A DNA stretch of 64,000 nucleotides from Thelonectria olida (Eukaryota > Ascomycota > Sordariomycetes > Hypocreales > Nectriaceae). A model generated the notes under the pieces. It searched no databases, had not been told where the DNA came from, and saw nothing but the letters and a program-made list of their open reading frames with translations. The stretch covers positions 1,984,001-2,048,000 of the forward strand of contig JAGPYM010000002.1 of assembly GCA_020736575.1 (NCBI GenBank). Reading direction: 5' to 3'. Position 1 is the stretch's first letter. Each line of letters starts with the position of its first letter. A program made the translations under genes and the position numbers. Shown one piece after another: positions 45,476 to 55,573 of the stretch.

Positions 45476-46832
45476 ATGGCCGATATGAATCCAGAGAACA
45501 CTCAATTCGGGGGAGCAGTGGCGTTCGATCAAGGCGGCAAAATGAAATCATCTTCAGAAAAGGAAACCACCCCTTCCCTCCTTTCCGCAATGAAGCAATC
45601 GTCCTACGTCCCTCAGTTCGCCGCCGACACTTCATTTATTCTTGATCGCATCAAGGGCGCCTCAGAAAGGTCTACGAAGAAAGAGGCAGAAACATCTATC
45701 GTGGCCCCTCATTTGAAAGCATCCACTCGACTTACTCCTGAGACAAAATCACCCCAGAGCTTGAGCGATACTCTTCTCATGCCCAAATACGCTATATCAA
45801 CAGCCCTTCCAATCTTTCTGACTGCAGAAGCACCAGATTCCATCCGAGTTGGTGTGAAGAGGAAGCGGGATTCTCCTGACGACGCGGTGGACTTTGCCCA
45901 AAACACAATCGCGTTTCCGTGGGTTGGCCAGCCTAAAAGCACACCCCCCACGCTTGCTCCTCAGGAACGAGGTCAGACTTGCGTGAAATGCGAGAGGCAT
46001 ATCCAGACGACAGAGAATACGTTGGTCCGATGCAACCAATGCCTCAATTCTTGGCATCAACAATGCCATTCTCCGGCAATCACAAATGGTACAATCTTGA
46101 AGACCTTCGTTTGCACAGGATGCTTAACGGAGCAATCCCAAGCGATCAGTCTTCAAGGAAAAGGAAGCATCCAACGACAAGACGAAACAGAGCGCTTGCG
46201 TAGGAAAAGAATTGCGACGTTTCCCCCAAACATCTTGCCCGCCAAACCAGAGCTTGTCGGATTTCTGGCTGGGCGTGCCCCAAGTTCATCCGTGAGTTCT
46301 TCGCCCTTCTTGATAGGAGTTCTCAGCTAATTTTCATGGATAGCGTGCCGAGTACTTCTCCACCAAGAAGAAGACGGACCTCCTTAACATCCTGTCACTA
46401 TGCGACCAGCTCAAGCCACAGCTTCTTACGGATATTCTCGTGTCCGTGTCTAAGAAACATCCTGACCTTCCAATCTTTGATTGCCCCGATTGGGAGTCGC
46501 AACTCCCCAGCGCTCAGCGCTCAGCAAAGAGCACGCCAGCGGAAAAGCCACGACAAAGCCATACCGTGGTGTTGGCCAAATCAAAGACGAAAGTCAAGGC
46601 CACAAAGAAGATCTTAAAGCGTACTAGGGTTATAGAGGTCATCACAGACGCACCTGGGGTGAACGAGGACCGACTTCCACCCACCTGGCCAAAGGCTAAT
46701 GAGGGGATGTACTCGAAGTTGGCGTCAGACATTGAGGACAGAAGCCTTCTTATGGATGAAAACGATGAGGAATCGTTCAGTCACTTCATGGTGGATAGCT
46801 TCGGTAAGCAGGTCATGGAGACGGTTGGCTAA
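45476..46832 (+). CDS. PHD-finger protein
   Basis: Two exons, 45476-46291 and 46344-46832, giving 434 aa (444 aa if the ATG at 45446 is used). A C4HC3 zinc finger lies at about residues 167-213: CVKC, CNQC, then WHQQC with the paired His, and CTGC. A basic nuclear-type patch (VGVKRKRDSPDD) precedes it and a LRRKR patch follows. After the intron comes a helical segment (YFSTKKKTDLLNILSLCDQL) followed by a Lys-rich region. PHD fingers usually read histone H3 tails, so a chromatin role is likely. I cannot assign it to a named complex. The intron (GTGAGT...TAG) is phase 0, after the Ser-Ser-Ser of the linker. Confidence 0.85.
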
Positions 46833-47194
46833 CTGATCAAGCCGCTACGTCGGCTGTATAATATTGTATCTCTTCAGGAGGGGTCTTTTTTTACTTTCTA
46901 GGTGGCTACTATAGCTCGCACAAGAGGAGTTACGCAGTGCGAATAAACAAGGCAGGTATTCACAGTCACGAGGATGGACACGGAGAGTTTAATGGAGATG
47001 AATACTTGGGATTCATTGATAGATCATTGAAATATTACCGACATGATGATAAGGACCGACATTAGGCAGCACAGCCACCGAAAACATATCCTCCGCTAAG
47101 AAAAAGAAAAAAAGAGATAGACGCTTCTGCTCGGAGAAGCTTTTCATGAAGAGACTTTTACCAGCCCCTCGGGGGGGTAAAACATTATAGCCGC
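46833..47194. other. Convergent 3' spacer
   Basis: 361 bases between the tail ends of the PHD gene and the cysteine-rich protein gene. AT-rich with purine runs (about 47098-47118); nothing coding. Confidence 0.5.
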
Positions 47195-48106
47195 CTAGGC
47201 GCAGCCGCAGTCAAAGGTGCTGAGGACAGCCTTGATAATGTTGCCAACGATGCAAAGAAGGCCCTTGACACCGACGGTGACAATGGAGCCAGCAGCTCCG
47301 ACGGTGTAGATGATGTCGGGCAGGACGCAGAAGCCAACCAGGCCCGAGATGAAGCCGCCGACCTTGCCCTTGACGTCGATGTAGTTCTTGCAGCCCTTGG
47401 TGCAGTACGACACACAGTCGTAGGTCGCGCAGTTGGTGATGCCCAGCCAGCAGGTGAAGTTCTTGACCGTCTTGAGGATGCCGACAGCCAGCGCGCCGAC
47501 GACGCCTTCGGTGCCCACAGCGAGGCCGTAGTCTCCCGTGTTGAACAGCGACACGGCGTCGGCGCACGACTCGATGTACAGACCGGCCAGACCGGCGCAG
47601 GTGTGCTTCAGGGCGACGGAGCAGCCCGCCTTGACGTCAATGGCAGCGCCGGCCTTGAGCTTCAGCTCGGCGGCGATCTCGAGGGGTGCGAGGAACACGA
47701 CGTTCTTGAGCGAGGCCTGGCAGTACGAGTGCGAGGCATCGTAGGCAACGATCTTGTAGGGCGAGCAAGCGCAGAAGGCGCCGAGCTTGGCGTTGACGGA
47801 GCCGTAGACGCTGGCCGAGGGCTTGGGCCAGGCGCCCGTGACGGCGGTGCCCTTGCAGCAGCTGTTCTTGTCGTCCCAGTACTTGCCGGGGGCGCAGGAG
47901 CAGCTCTTGGTCCAGCCGCAGTAGCTCATGTCCTTGGGGCAGCTGAAGCTGGAGGACGACTTGGAGGAGAACAGGCCCCAGGTGCGCTCGTGGATGCTGC
48001 TGGAGTCGCGGCGGACCTCGAGGGCGCTGCTGGTCTCGGGGATGGCAGTGGCCGCGACCAGCGAGGCGAGGGAGGCCAGGCCCATGATCATCTTGGAGAA
48101 GTACAT
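47195..48106 (-). CDS. Cysteine-rich secreted protein, family unknown
   Basis: An intronless 303-aa protein. I start at 48106 (MYFSKMIMGLASLASLVAATA) because this opens a good signal peptide; an in-frame ATG at 48205 would place 33 unlikely residues before it. After a possible Kex2-type site (EVRRDS) the mature part has about 21 cysteines. The first cluster is SYCGWTKSCSC followed by APGKYWDDKNSCC, then FCAC, and a later block has CVSYC, CKN and a C-terminal DCGC. The C-terminal half also has long apolar stretches (GVVGALAVGILKTV, IIYTVGAAGSIVTVGV) that could be buried helices. I recognise no enzyme motif. It could be a wall protein or an effector-like secreted protein. A TATA box sits about 190 bases upstream. 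Confidence 0.8.
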   Translation of the reverse strand: MYFSKMIMGLASLASLVAATAIPETSSALEVRRDSSSIHERTWGLFSSKSSSSFSCPKDMSYCGWTKSCSCAPGKYWDDKNSCCKGTAVTGAWPKPSASVYGSVNAKLGAFCACSPYKIVAYDASHSYCQASLKNVVFLAPLEIAAELKLKAGAAIDVKAGCSVALKHTCAGLAGLYIESCADAVSLFNTGDYGLAVGTEGVVGALAVGILKTVKNFTCWLGITNCATYDCVSYCTKGCKNYIDVKGKVGGFISGLVGFCVLPDIIYTVGAAGSIVTVGVKGLLCIVGNIIKAVLSTFDCGCA

Positions 48107-48296
48107 GTTTGGAAAGAAGAAGAAGTTGCTTGGGAAAGCGAGTGTATGTGTAAGAGAAAGGCGAGTGTGTAAGCGAGAGGAGAGATGAAGCGAAAGACTA
48201 GGCAAAGAGAGCCAAAGAAGAGGAAGATGGTGTCGATGAAGAAGCGGTTGAAGGCGATGAGGGACAAGTTTCCGACTAGGGGAAGATGTCGACGTC

Positions 48297-48303
48297 TTTT
48301 ATA
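48297..48303 (-). promoter_or_regulatory. TATA box of the cysteine-rich secreted protein gene
   Basis: TATAAAA on the minus strand, about 190 bases before the ATG at 48106. It is followed downstream by a long A/G-type leader, a layout typical of strongly regulated fungal genes. Confidence 0.55.
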
Positions 48304-49720
48304 ACTTTTGACATGTGGTAGATGTCTCTCGTCTTGGACTCGCTCAACCGCCTATCCCACCGATGGCGGGCGTGAAAACGGACCAACGGCACAGACAGAC
48401 AACGCATTCTGGACTCTCACCGTTGCTTGATGCTCTCGCGGCGAGCTCAGACACGCACCGTCTCTCCCCTCGCGCTCCTTGGACACTCGAGCGCAATCTC
48501 TTCTTGCCTTCTCACCAGATGGTCCGGCAGGCCACACATCACACGGGCCTGGTGGACACCACATCTACCGCACACAGGGCCAGCAGCTGCATGCTAGTCA
48601 GTCGACACGAGCTCCACAGACTTACACCTGCCGCAAGGAAGTCTTCCATGCAAGGCCAAGCTGGGCCTTGGCTATACCTGTTTTGCACAACTCGAGCGAG
48701 GGCCTGCATGTTGCTAGACTCGAAATAGTTCCCGACCTGGTCCCTGAAACGCGACGCCCACCGGAAAATTAAAAGGAAATGGAGGGGGAAACAACGCAGC
48801 ATGGACGAGATTTGTTTCTGGTGGGTTTACCAGCCTAAATTTAGTGTTGCGGACGGGCGAGCCGGCACTTAAACCGTGATGGTTCAGCCCTCGGAGCTCG
48901 GAAACCTGATGTTTCAAACGCAACTAGGACCACCCCCAGACGTGAAGATGGAAGATGGGCTAATTAGCAAAGGTTTCGTTGTCTTTATGTATGCAACGAC
49001 TACCAAGACAGACAAATGAATACTCTTCCCCAACAAGTCGGCGCAAAGAACAGAGCAAGCTGCGGCTACCCGGCAGTATGTAGGCCATGTTCTGACGAAG
49101 ATCGCTCGCCCCTAGACCATAGAAGAGAAGTAGCGAGATTGCAATGTTTATACTATACAGTATCTCATTTCTATTATCACTTTTCCATGCCTTGTCCTAT
49201 AAGCTTCCAATAATGAACCCGATTTCGCGTTCATCGCCGACCAGTACTCATCCGTCCTATCAAACTGTTGTTATTTAACTGTCGACCTGAGGATCCCGTG
49301 CTCCCGTAACCACGCAGGTGTGACCGTCCTGCTTTCGACATTTGATGGCCCTCCGGTTGCTTCCGGTATAGGTTAGTAGTTTAGGAAGATGGTACCTAGG
49401 CAGTTTGATTCGCACTGCTGCCACCACGAGATTGGCTATCATCAGGTTGGCTCTCGGCGTCACCATCATGATCAGGGCAAAATCACGCGCTTGGAGGGCG
49501 AATCTTGGATTGACTTTTTTTGGATCCTCTTCTCAATGTCCCGGGCATAATCGCATCGGAGATCGGCTTCGTCGATGGGCATCAGTTGCGAAGGCTCTCG
49601 AGGACGATTGCGAAAAACGCATCCACGACCTCGTGGATGCGTTGGCGCTGCGTGCTCTGGCCATCCATCGTGTAAGGTAGGTACGGATGCAAGGCCGATC
49701 TTGGGTGGAGTTGTGTGGTA

Positions 49721-49739
49721 GTGGTGGTGGTGGTGGTGG
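49721..49739 (+). repeat. (GTG)6 microsatellite
   Basis: Six tandem GTG units inside a GT-rich stretch. Confidence 0.8.
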
Positions 49740-50987
49740 AGGTGAGGCCCCATAACTGCGAGGTTGTGGGGACGCGTTGACTGCTGCCACTTGGCGCTAG
49801 CGCGGTTTGATCTTCCATGTTTGCTCTGATAAACGCAGTGCCCCACTATCGCCCGTGTTTCAGGCCGACGTCTCCTTCTTCCCTTTCACGTGTGCTCTTT
49901 CACGGGCAAGCGCAGCCTTGCAGAGCAACTTGCCTAGGTAGGTAGGTAGACCTAGCTATCAGGTGAGAGTTATGCTCCCTGCCCGGGCTCTCAATTCCTG
50001 GCTTGTTTTAGTTCCGTCTGTTCCAGGTTGCTTTGGGTTCTGGTGAGTCATGGACCTCATCTCCCCGTGTTTCTCTCGGTTGACGCTCCCGAATACCTCT
50101 CGGTTGGCGCCGATTCGCGAGTGTCCATTACAGTCGATAGATATATGATATTGCATCTCCACACCCTGACTAGAACCTTGCTTCCATGCTCCATGCTTGC
50201 CCGTCACAACTGGTCGCACAGCCACATTGACAACCAACCTCACCGTGCTCCCTCCCTCCTGGCCTGTCCATCACATTTCAGCTCCACATTCTTTCGGAAC
50301 CTTTTTTCTCTCTCACATATTTGTTCATCTCAAATTCCCTTGTCCCTGTCTTTGTGCCGTTTCAACAACCCCAAAGTTTCGAGTATCCGAGCTTCCAGGC
50401 GGCATATACGATGTTCAAGCAACCTGCAGCTGGGCATGAGTAGTGATGTGCAGACTTGCTTCTTTGGAGGGTTAACTTCTTCTGCAAGGGACAAGTCACT
50501 GGCTTCGCATGTATTTCCCCTCTCGTGCCAAGTTCGAGGCACATACGAAGCATGAGTTGACTTGTTCCCAGATACTAGGAATGACCTGGCATCAACGTGC
50601 CTACCGGTCCACGCACGTCAGGGCTAAAGAGGACGCTGATAGAAAGAGACGCATCCAAAGCACTCAAAGATATATGATAGTCATCGTTTGCTTTATTGAG
50701 TTCTATTGTTGCCATTGAACTCGGCACGAAGTTGGTCGCCGCATATTGCAGCAACATGTCTGCAGCATCACTATGCGTTATGCCCGGCGATCGGCTCATG
50801 TCGTCCTTCTACACAAATTACATTACAAGCGTGGCCGCTGGTCCATGGCCAAATTCCTTAGTTGGCCTACAAGAGTGCTCTTCTGCACGGCCGAGGATGG
50901 TTTCGCTGAACAGTACTCCCTGCGGAGCGTAGCTTTCGAGGGAGGGAGGATAAAATCAGTCACATGCTTTCACGACGTATCTCACGT

Positions 50988-51917
50988 TCATGAGGCGCAG
51001 CTCCAGGCTCGCATTGCCCGCATAGACGCTCTTCCACCCCTAGTTCGGTCCCGTTTGCCGTAGGCTATCCGGCTTGGTCCGCGTTGGCACCGATCCTGCA
51101 GCCACGTCCACCACCAGCCAGCACGGTTTTGGGAGACAATTAGATGTACAATGTCCCATCCTCTGTTGTGAAGCAACGCGGTTAGTATGGCATTTCTCTT
51201 GACAGGGAAGACGTTTGAGACTTACAAGACAACGCACACAAGAGCCAGTACCGGACCTCCAGCCTCAGCAGGGCTCATGTTCCAGTACGTGTAGTCGGAT
51301 GGGAAGACTCGGTCCGCAATGATGAATGCAATCAGGACACCGAGATAGGCAGATGCGGCAAGGGTGCGGGCCAGCAAGGTCCATTCACTCCATGATCGGT
51401 CGTGGAGACGAATCGACTTGACATCGAGAACGATATCAGCCACGAGGGCCGACAAGAGCAGGATGGCCTTGGGGCCGCAGTTCCACGACAGGGCGTTGGA
51501 GTAAGTGGCGAGGAAAATAGTCATGATCAAGACCAGCATCAAGCAGGAAACAAGATGCATGAAATCGACAGCAATCCTCACGACGCGGACGATGACCTCA
51601 GGCGGGTCCTCATAGTCGTCTTCGGGGAGGGGAGTCAAGAGAGGGGTCGATTCCTTGGAGATGAGAAGGACGGGCGTCCTGGAAATGCGTGGGAGAGATC
51701 TAGGGCGGGCATCGACGCTGAGGTTGAGCGGCGGAGGACGACGACCCTTTGCCATTGTGGTGGAGGTAGAAGATGGCGAGATATCCGTGTTGCTGTTCGA
51801 GCTGTTGGTGTTTGCGGTGCTGGGGAATGATCGACTTCGGAAGATGGAGGTGGTGGAAGATGGCGTGTGGGAGGAGTAGCAACTCCGATCGTTGACTTGG
51901 ACGAATAGCTTGAACAT
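50988..51917 (-). CDS. Four-TM membrane protein, uncharacterised
   Basis: Two exons, 51917-51226 and 51162-50988, giving 288 aa. The 63-nt intron is strong (GTAAGT donor, ACTAACC branch, CAG acceptor) and falls inside the fourth hydrophobic segment, which supports the join. The N-terminal 100 residues are Ser/Thr-rich and hydrophilic with a Pro-rich patch (GRRPPPLNLS). Four hydrophobic segments follow at about 109-137, 143-165, 175-200 and 217-245, and a basic tail rich in Arg ends the protein. The layout resembles fungal MARVEL-like tetraspan proteins, but this is only topology. The start is uncertain: 51755 (234 aa) and 52124 (357 aa) are in frame, and the latter would run through a GA-repeat leader. 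Confidence 0.68.
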
Positions 51918-53032
51918 GAAGAAGAAAAAGAATCGACGGTAGATGATTGGGCTGCCCAGCAGAAGAGACGGAGAATGGAATTGTTCAATGGGCGATTGTT
52001 CTATTGTTGTCGTCGATAGAGAGAGAGAGAGAGGGTCTGTGTGTTGAGATTCCAGCTCATTAAAGACAGTGAAGAGAGAGGCGAGCAAAGAAAGAAAAAA
52101 AAGAAGGACGATTGATTGAATCAATCAAGGATGGAAAAGACAATGGAAGCAAAAAGAGGGAAGAGATGGAAACATTTAAAAAGAATGGAACATCGGAACA
52201 ATACGAAAGAATGAAGGAATTCAAAATGATAAAAAGAGGTCGAAGAAAGAAAAGAAAGTCTGGAATGGAATGATTAGCAACTGGATGCACGTCGACGCAG
52301 CAAACTCTCACCAAATCGATTGGCCTCGAGCCGCCCGTGTTACCCGCCAGTGAACTCTGCATGTCCCCTGCGTCCCCTGAAAGCAGCCGTCCATCGCCCA
52401 AGTTAGTCGCCCAAAGCTGCTATGGCGTCAGGGGCTTGTCGCACCACCACAGAAAATGTCCCTGAAGCCGGCAGATACGGGTAAAAGAGTGGGTCCTTGG
52501 CAGAGTTTCTATTTATTTTGGCCAATCACCGCCTCTCGTGATGGAGACCGGGTTGGAGTGTGGAGATGCCCTCAGCTCCCTTGTCAGGCTGCCTCTCCAA
52601 TGAGCCTCCGCTGTGAAATCATCATTGCACAAGACCGTCTCAGGCCATCCATTCCTCGCTCACCACTTCTTGACGCTTCAGCTTCTGGCATGATGCATCC
52701 GTTGGATCCCCGTTTATCATGCGGGCGGTGAGCAACATGGACGTCGCATCAACGGCTGTCATGCCATTGCATATCGAACTTGATGCATTCCATCTATTCC
52801 ATCTAATTTCCTCAATTCATCATCATAAGTTACTCGGCTCAGACTTGCCTTTACGACCTCATCGACGTCATTTCCATAGACCCAGCCCAAGTTCGGCACG
52901 AGGGGCTAGCTGAGAAGCAGCAAACTCACAACATGCCATCTTTGGTGTTTCTTGTGGTTACAACGCCTCGGAAGTATCTGATGTATCATCATCGCCGACC
53001 TTTCTCTATTGGGCATGGAACCACTTGGTCCT
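51918..53032. other. Intergenic, four-TM to ASNSD1-like gene
   Basis: Contains the CT-rich leader/promoter of the four-TM gene with a GA repeat (52018-52033), then the 3' region of the ASNSD1-like gene. No recognisable gene. Confidence 0.45.
52018..52033 (+). repeat. (GA)8 microsatellite
   Basis: Dinucleotide GA run; on the transcribed minus strand it reads as a CT run in the probable leader of the four-TM gene. Confidence 0.8.
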
Positions 53033-54867
53033 TCACCCCGAGATAAGAGTAGTGCCTTTGACCCTTCCGCTTTCCATCTTGGCAGTTCTAGCCCCGAATT
53101 GAATCTGTTGTTGCCCGTACTGTCAGCCTCAACTTCCAACGAGAGGGAACCATCAACAGCTAAGACGAATACTCACCGCTCGCTTCTTCTCTCGCGACAC
53201 AGATTCCATCCCTAGAGACCTGGCCAAAAGCCGCAGCACCCTCTTCTCGGGGTCGAGGTTTTCCTCGCTGCTTGCGTTCTCAAAGTCGCACTTTTCCCAC
53301 ACTGGCGATTCCATCGCCCACTTGACGAACCCTTCATCCAGGTATGGGAAACGCACCTCCCGCCCCCAGTGCGACATGACCCGGTCGTCTCGGCCGAGAT
53401 TTCTCTTGCCCAGCCGACTCACGTCAAGCTCCAATTCCTCCACCACGGCTGCATATCCGCCTCGAGAAAACGCCGAGGGATGCCGTGCATATCCACCAAA
53501 GAGCTCGTCCGCCCCAAGTCCAGACAGAAGCACTCGAGCTGTTGTGTTGTACGGGTGCGCTTCGGGTTTCGATCGTGTTTCGCCCAGTCCCTGGCCCCTT
53601 GCCGCAAAGTAGAGCGCACACCCAATTGAGAGGTCCATCTCCGTGTTGTGCGGGTAGATCAGTCTGACAATCTCGGGCCTATGCTCCAATGTCTCCGCGT
53701 AGGGAACGTTTACCTGTCTGATGTCAATCATCCGGCGTGTCGAACTAGCTCATCACAAGGCACGCACCGTTACAAAACACCATTCCCGGTCAGGGCAAAC
53801 CTGAGCGAGTTCTCTGAAGGCATTCCTGCCCGTAATTCGATCCGGGCATATCTCGTACAGATCTTCCCGAGAATAGTCGCGATGTTGTGCTGCGATCCTG
53901 GGGTTCTCGAAAGCCACATTAATCAGGTCGATGGACTGATTGATAGGGATGAGCTCGTGAGATAGCCGCGCCAGGACGGTGCAATCAAGTCCTCCCGAAA
54001 AGAGGACTGCAACTCTCGCATCCGAGTCGGAAGCCTGAGGCGGCAGGGGCACGTCCAGCACTCGAGGTCTCAGCGACTCTTCGAGGTGTTGTTCCAGGGC
54101 TTGCACTGCCCTCGATTCGGACGTCAACTTGAACGGTTCCCGGGGGATCTCGGCGTTGAAAACAGCAATACTTGATACCTAGAAACGTAAGTAGCAGGAT
54201 TTACTCATGGGAAACCGTTGCGCCAAAAACTCACTAGGGAAGCATCGCGATCCCAGTTATGGCGAGTGGGCACGATTGCGTCGCGCACCTTTCCTCCGTC
54301 CAGATCAAGCACGTAGCATCCGTCTGCTTCAACCTCCGTCCACCCCTCGGCCGGCGTCTCGGCAATGCTAGACAGCTCAAGCGATGACGGACCGGCTTTC
54401 GCAAGCAGCGACCTGCGGCCCAAACGATCGCGTCCGTAGTACAAGCGACTCGTCAGTTTGTCAAAGTAGATGAAGGCAAAGGGACCTTCGATAGCACGGA
54501 GGGCGTTGAGGATAGCCTCTGAGTCTGTCGTCACACTCTGGTTGGCATCAGACAACAGAGCGAGAACCGCCTCGCCGTCATTCCCTTGGATGGGCTCTCC
54601 TCGAATGCCCCAAGCTTCACCATTCCAGCATAGAATAGAGCTAGAAGCCTCGTCAACCAGAGGCTGCTTAGCCACGTGGTCGCCTCGTAGCGCTAGCACA
54701 GTTGACGTGAAGCTTAGGTAAAGCTCTCCCTGCTCTGGGTCTTTCCCAGCGACGTGCGCTTGTGCGATTCCGGTGTGGTCCGGTCCTCTCTTGGCAAGAC
54801 ATTGCAGGAGCTCGGGCGAGATTTGTGAGTCGAGAGACGATGAGATGGCAGCATGGATGCCGCACAT
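53033..54867 (-). CDS. Asparagine synthetase domain-containing protein (ASNSD1-like)
   Basis: Four exons, 54867-54235, 54178-53768, 53713-53177 and 53104-53033, giving 550 aa; all junctions are phase 0. It starts MCGIHAA, so the class II glutaminase nucleophile Cys2 is present, followed by KRGPDHTG and LCWNGEAWG. The C-terminal synthetase-like domain has the pyrophosphate loop FSGGLD (Ser at about residue 271) and the LLSGLGADELFGGY block. A short last exon encodes IQFGARTAKME...GRVKG, which is conserved at the end of ASNSD1 proteins. The domain arrangement is that of ASNSD1 rather than true asparagine synthetase Asn1, and the reaction of this family is not established. A 49-100-nt intron size is typical for the window. 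Confidence 0.9.
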
Positions 54868-55166
54868 GTTGCGCGTCTGGCGATGAAATCAGCGCGTGCC
54901 TATGTCGGTTGGAGAAGGAATGTCGTTTAAAATGAGTCGACGAGTCGACCATGATCTATTTAATATTCTCCACTTCTATGGTGTGTCCATTGATTACCAG
55001 CACAAATACCCCTACGCAATCAGCATTGAACTGCCTGCCTACCCAGAAGGCAAAATAAGCGAAGAGGGAAGGAGACAAAAATAAACAACGACACAGTTTT
55101 TTGGAGCTATCAGAACCAGCAAATGAAGGGAAAGAAATAAGAAGTAAAAAAGCATACATGATTGGC

Positions 55167-55171
55167 AAAAA
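55167..55171 (-). terminator. RNA polymerase III terminator
   Basis: TTTTT on the minus strand starts 8 bases beyond the 3' end of the tRNA-Ser gene; a second T run follows about 15 bases on. Confidence 0.8.
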
Positions 55172-55178
55172 GAAACGC

Positions 55179-55275
55179 CGACAGAGACAAGATTCGAACT
55201 TGCGAACGCGAACGTATTGCATACCTCAAATGTAGAAATTCAAGTGCAACGCCTTAACCACTCGGCCACTCTGCC
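55179..55275 (-). tRNA. tRNA-Ser (anticodon UGA) with a 16-nt intron
   Basis: 97 nt on the minus strand. The acceptor stem GGCAGAG pairs with CTCTGTC (one G-U), with a G discriminator. The box A region is TGGCCGAGTGG and the D arm ends GGC. The anticodon stem TTGCA/TGCAA encloses CTTGA...A, so the anticodon is TGA (UGA). A 16-nt intron sits after position 37, the canonical place. The long variable arm forms an ACG-TTCG-CGT hairpin, as required for serine tRNA. The T arm is GCAAG-TTCGAAT-CTTGT (box B GTTCGAATC). Without the intron it is 81 nt. It reads UCA codons. Confidence 0.95.
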
Positions 55276-55573
55276 TACGGGGAGAGATTAAGTAACCAGG
55301 ACTATATTCCCAGCCGCGAGAACCTCGGGAGTTCTCATGTCCATGCACCCACGATGCCAAGCAATTCGAAACATACCAATAAGTCCGTAACACGTCGAAG
55401 AAACAAATCCACTCTTTTGCCATCATGCAAGGCACACCAGCGGATTGGATGTTATGGGCCTTGGCCGTTTGTGACTTGTCCACAGGTCAGATGAAACACC
55501 ATGTTGTTTTCCTCTCTTCATCTGAGATGGTGAACTCAACTCCTCCATAGACAGAGAGTCTTCAGAAGTCATC

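Larger units (their letters stand above)
48107..50987. other. Gene-poor spacer
   Basis: 2.9 kb between the promoter of the cysteine-rich gene and the 3' end of the four-TM gene. No family-like frame. It contains a (GTG)6 repeat (49721-49739) and a CCTAGGTAGGTAGGTAG tract (about 49933-49949). Confidence 0.45.
54868..55573. other. Divergent promoter containing a tRNA gene
   Basis: 706 bases between the ASNSD1-like start and the SGNH hydrolase start. The tRNA-Ser gene occupies its middle. The rest is non-coding. Confidence 0.55.

Noticed and set aside
47603..48172. 189-codon Gly/Ala/Val-rich frame antisense to the cysteine-rich gene
   Set aside because: Typical GC-driven antisense shadow; the minus-strand protein has a signal peptide and TATA box.
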